Part shown: positions 61,981 to 64,000 of the stretch, piece by piece
Numbering within the stretch: position 1 is the first letter of the stretch
Layout: every line of letters starts with the position of its first letter
From: Paenibacillus lupini
GTDB lineage: Bacteria; Bacillota; Bacilli; Paenibacillales; Paenibacillaceae
Assembly: GCF_011761355.1 (NCBI RefSeq)
Contig: NZ_JAASRW010000006.1
Coordinates: 533,371-597,370 of the forward strand
Direction of reading: 5' to 3'
Length of the DNA stretch: 64,000 bases
Notes under the pieces: generated by a model
Databases searched by the model: none
Told to the model about the DNA's origin: nothing
The model's input: only the letters and a program-made list of their open reading frames with translations
Program-made: the position numbers and the translations under genes

Positions 61981-62706
61981 TTATACCAATACCGATTCAA
62001 GCTTTTTGGCAGCTTCCTGCACCGCTTGCTCCATGGCCGCCTCCGGATTAACAAGCAGCTTCCCATGACCAACAGCAAGTAAGGTCGGCTTCAGCTTAAG
62101 CAGTTTCATTGCACTGTTAAGTGATTCTTTCTTGTTCCAGGTAGCCATTGCCGGGAACGGAAACCATGGTCGTACCTGCCCGCTTACCGCAACTCCCCCG
62201 CGTGTCTGGAAAGCATCTCCCACTATTAAAGCCTGGTTTCGTGAATCAAGAAAGGACATGGAGCCTGGCGTATGTCCTGGCGTTGATACTGCGAGCAATG
62301 AGCCAACACGATCTCCATCCTGGAGCAGCACATCTGGCAGCGTTACTATTTTCCCTGGCTTTGGCACGTCGCCACGAATAGGTGTGGTTGGCTCATTCGC
62401 GTCAAGCGAGCGATCACCGTTAAGCAGTCGGGAATCCCTAGCGGAAATATAAACGGTCGCATCGGGCAGTTGTTTCTTCAGCGCATCCAGTGCACCAATA
62501 TGATCACCATGAGCATGTGTCAGCACGATGCGGGTAATGGGTTTACCAATCTCCTTGGCTGCTTTCAGAATAGCAGCTGCATTGTTTGGCATCGCTGCAT
62601 CGATTAATGTTAAGCTCTTCTCTTCTTCGACCAAATAGCAATTTACAGGAAATACGTTTGGCAAATACGTTAGTTGATAAACCGATTCATGACGAGTTAA
62701 TTTCAT
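61981..62706 (-). CDS. metallo-beta-lactamase-fold hydrolase
   Basis: A 241-residue MBL-fold enzyme. The metal motif is THAHGDHIG, with further ligands in STPGHTPGSM and GDAFQ. It may be a thioesterase, lactonase or glyoxalase-like enzyme. ATG 62706 follows AAGGTGG and lies just downstream of the promoter; an in-frame extension to 62982 lacks any site. Autoregulated with the TetR gene through operators at 62730-62771. Confidence 0.88.
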   Translation of the reverse strand: MKLTRHESVYQLTYLPNVFPVNCYLVEEEKSLTLIDAAMPNNAAAILKAAKEIGKPITRIVLTHAHGDHIGALDALKKQLPDATVYISARDSRLLNGDRSLDANEPTTPIRGDVPKPGKIVTLPDVLLQDGDRVGSLLAVSTPGHTPGSMSFLDSRNQALIVGDAFQTRGGVAVSGQVRPWFPFPAMATWNKKESLNSAMKLLKLKPTLLAVGHGKLLVNPEAAMEQAVQEAAKKLESVLV

Positions 62707-62729
62707 TTTAAATAACCACCTTCGCTTAT

Positions 62730-62778
62730 AAACTAATATCGTTAGTTTTATAATAACTAATCCCATTAGTTTTGGCAA
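62730..62778 (-). promoter_or_regulatory. MBL-tetR promoter with two TetR operators
   Basis: On the minus strand TTGCCA (62773-62778) and TATTAT (62750-62755) are 17 bp apart. Operator 1, AAACTAAT-ATC-GTTAGTTT (62730-62748), covers the start region; operator 2, AACTAAT-CCC-ATTAGTT (62755-62771), fills the spacer. The centres are 24 bp apart. The two inverted repeats share the ACTAAT half-site, so a TetR dimer at each is inferred. Confidence 0.8.
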
Positions 62779-62878
62779 GAGGGAATTTGCCTGAAAATAG
62801 AAAAAAATCTCTAGCCTGCAGTACAACGACAAGAAAATCCCGATTAAGTTTTGAACTAGGCATTCTGCGTTGAAAAAC

Positions 62879-62912
62879 ATCAGCAGCCGGTCATTATTGA
62901 CCGGCTGCTGAT
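62879..62912 (-). terminator. terminator of the collagen-like gene
   Basis: ATCAGCAGCCGGTCA pairs perfectly with TGACCGGCTGCTGAT (15 bp, loop TTAT); on the minus strand TGTTTTTC follows. It is 85 bp after the stop. Confidence 0.85.
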
Positions 62913-62996
62913 TGCTTCCACTCTGTCCAATTGTCCGATTTAAGACTAGATGACTATATACGTACCAACGAAGGAAGAGCACAAAATTCGCCTATC

Positions 62997-63563
62997 TTAA
63001 TTGTTTATCTTTGTCACTATTAATGAAGCTTCTGTATAAGAGGGAATACTTGAAGTTAGAATCAGAACTTGAACGATATCATTCTGTGCCAAAGTTGTTT
63101 GAATGGATGTTCCTATTCTATCGCTTTCAGCCCCAAAGGGACCTGCAGTGAAATTCTTCTCAAATCTAAAGCGTCCAGTTGGTATTTGATTTCCATTTAT
63201 TGTGATAACCAATTGGATCGCACCACTAGGTGGATCGATTCTCACTGTGAGCCAAAAGTTTATTTCATAAATACCAGAGCTTAAAACGGTTATTGAATCA
63301 CTACCAAGAGTAGTTCCTTGTGAGGGTCCATTCACATTATAACTTATAAACGTACCTGCTGTTGCAGCCATGCCAGAGAAGGATGGTCTGTATCTTGATC
63401 CATATACCGGTACAACTCCGGGCCCAGCAGGACCAGTCATGCCAGTTGCTCCTGTTAAACCAGTTGGTCCGACAGGACCTTGAGGTCCAGCGGGACCCTG
63501 TGGTCCCGTAAGTCCTGTTTGACCCGTAGCACCAGTAAGCCCAGTAAGTCCTGTTTCTCCCAT
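62997..63563 (-). CDS. collagen-like exosporium-type protein
   Basis: A 188-residue protein. The N-terminal part is a short collagen-like Gly-X-Y run (about 2-48, GPQGPAGPQGPVGPTG-type), followed by a BclA-like/C1q-type beta domain (about 60-188: ESDRIGTSIQTTLAQNDIVQV). Such proteins form spore-surface filaments in Bacilli. The N-terminal targeting sequence is absent. Start ATG follows AGTGGAG. Confidence 0.82.
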   Translation of the reverse strand: MGETGLTGLTGATGQTGLTGPQGPAGPQGPVGPTGLTGATGMTGPAGPGVVPVYGSRYRPSFSGMAATAGTFISYNVNGPSQGTTLGSDSITVLSSGIYEINFWLTVRIDPPSGAIQLVITINGNQIPTGRFRFEKNFTAGPFGAESDRIGTSIQTTLAQNDIVQVLILTSSIPSYTEASLIVTKINN

Positions 63564-63984
63564 AATTACATCACTCCACTCTTATTCTATTAACTTCTAA
63601 TAGTTTATGCAGAAGATTTATTTGAAGTGAGAGGCGTGAAAAGTTAAATTATCGGAGCTTTGCAAACCCTGCGCGATCGTGGTTGCTTAAACTTGAAAGG
63701 TGTTTTGATCTCTGTCTCATTAACAAGGGGCCAGTCCCCACCCTTTTGTTATTTGAGATGGTGTTTTTATTCTGCTACTTCTATAATTGTCCTTCCTGTA
63801 AAAGCAACAAAGCTGCCGTTCGTTACCGGCAGCTTCATTAATTGGGCTATTCAGCTAACGTTTCCCGTTAGAATTCCTGTAAAACGAATAATTTGGCGTT
63901 TGAACAAAAACGAGCGCCTCGGTACGATGGGATTATGCAACGGGTCAAAAGCCCTTTAAATCCACATCAGGAGGTCGCTCTATC
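63564..63984. other. gene-free region with several hairpins
   Basis: No gene is seen. It holds AACAAGGG/CCC..TTGTT near 63722-63750, AAGCTGCCG/CGGCAGCTT (63810-63835), CTAACG/CGTTAG (63855-63871), and GGCG...CGCC (63895-63918). The last two lie in the leader of the gene starting at 63985. Could be a structured leader; no known riboswitch consensus was matched. Confidence 0.4.
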
Positions 63985-64000
63985 ATGAAGTTTAAGGCAC
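63985..64000 (+). CDS. start of a gene cut by the window edge
   Basis: ATG at 63985 is preceded by AGGAGG (9 nt) and continues MKFKA to the right edge, five complete codons visible. Product unknown. Confidence 0.55.

Noticed and set aside
1..64000. Mobile elements, prophage or integrative element
   Set aside because: No transposase, integrase, phage structural gene or attachment-site pattern was seen. The collagen-like gene has an unusual composition, but that comes from its repeats.

Overview
The window is a chromosomal stretch of an endospore-forming member of the Bacillota, most like Paenibacillus or a close relative (Cohnella and similar). The evidence is the set of spore genes (alpha/beta SASP, GerQ, a YjcZ-type small protein, a collagen-like exosporium-type protein), Gram-positive signals (strong AGGAGG ribosome binding sites, frequent TTG/GTG starts, a Trp T-box leader, a BceRS-BceAB module), copper-amine-oxidase-N 'stalk' domain proteins, and menaquinone synthesis by the futalosine route. 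No rRNA, tRNA, prophage, insertion sequence or CRISPR array was seen. The first gene (topoisomerase III) and the last gene (start at 63985) are cut by the window edges.

Layout. 1-4206: topB, a membrane metallophosphoesterase and a coiled-coil protein. 4229-8890: a Bce-type peptide-antibiotic sensing and detoxification module (response regulator, intramembrane-sensing kinase, ABC ATPase, FtsX-like permease). 8969-13335: a Pho-boxed phosphate operon starting with a stalk-domain/beta-propeller protein, then pstS-pstC-pstA, with no pstB or phoU. 13336-13805: a gene-free stretch with two copies of a structured repeat. 13806-17285: hesB/iscA, mqnE, and yutJ, yuzB and yutI homologues. 17350-21582: SDR, HEPN protein, mqnL and ctaA, probably one operon. 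21782-27520: thioredoxin-like protein, stalk lipoprotein, lipid flippase, ThuA protein, DUF456 protein and HAD phosphatase. 27702-31336: mntABCD-type metal ABC transporter with promoter and operator candidates. 31620-35351: class B PBP, a CvpA-like/transglutaminase fusion and a small membrane protein. 35517-42949: MFS, spore and respiratory-assembly genes (SCO1, ctaB, gerQ, SASP, YlaF-like). 42992-49073: trpS with T-box, a DUF318-type permease pair, a chemoreceptor, the third copy of the structured repeat and a polysaccharide deacetylase. 49102-54207: 3D/LysM and CAP cell-wall proteins, a sugar-catabolism pair and a lipoprotein. 54283-58450: ArsR regulator plus a four-module CoA-disulfide reductase, and an MFS transporter. 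58576-64000: a Met/His-rich membrane protein, a uronate-isomerase-like protein divergent from an AraC regulator, an MBL-TetR autoregulated pair and a collagen-like protein.

The most unusual signal is a three-copy structured repeat (13353-13481 on +, 13644-13764 on -, 47936-48096 on +). Its single-stranded segments are conserved, while its two helices differ in sequence between copies but keep perfect or near-perfect pairing. Every copy is followed, on its own strand, by a terminator-like hairpin. I do not recognise it as a named family. It is the best candidate here for an undescribed structured RNA or a small mobile element. Other points of note are the pst operon without its ATPase and with a PstS that has no lipobox, a HEPN protein with two Rx4H motifs inside a respiratory operon, and several near-perfect operator palindromes next to regulator genes.
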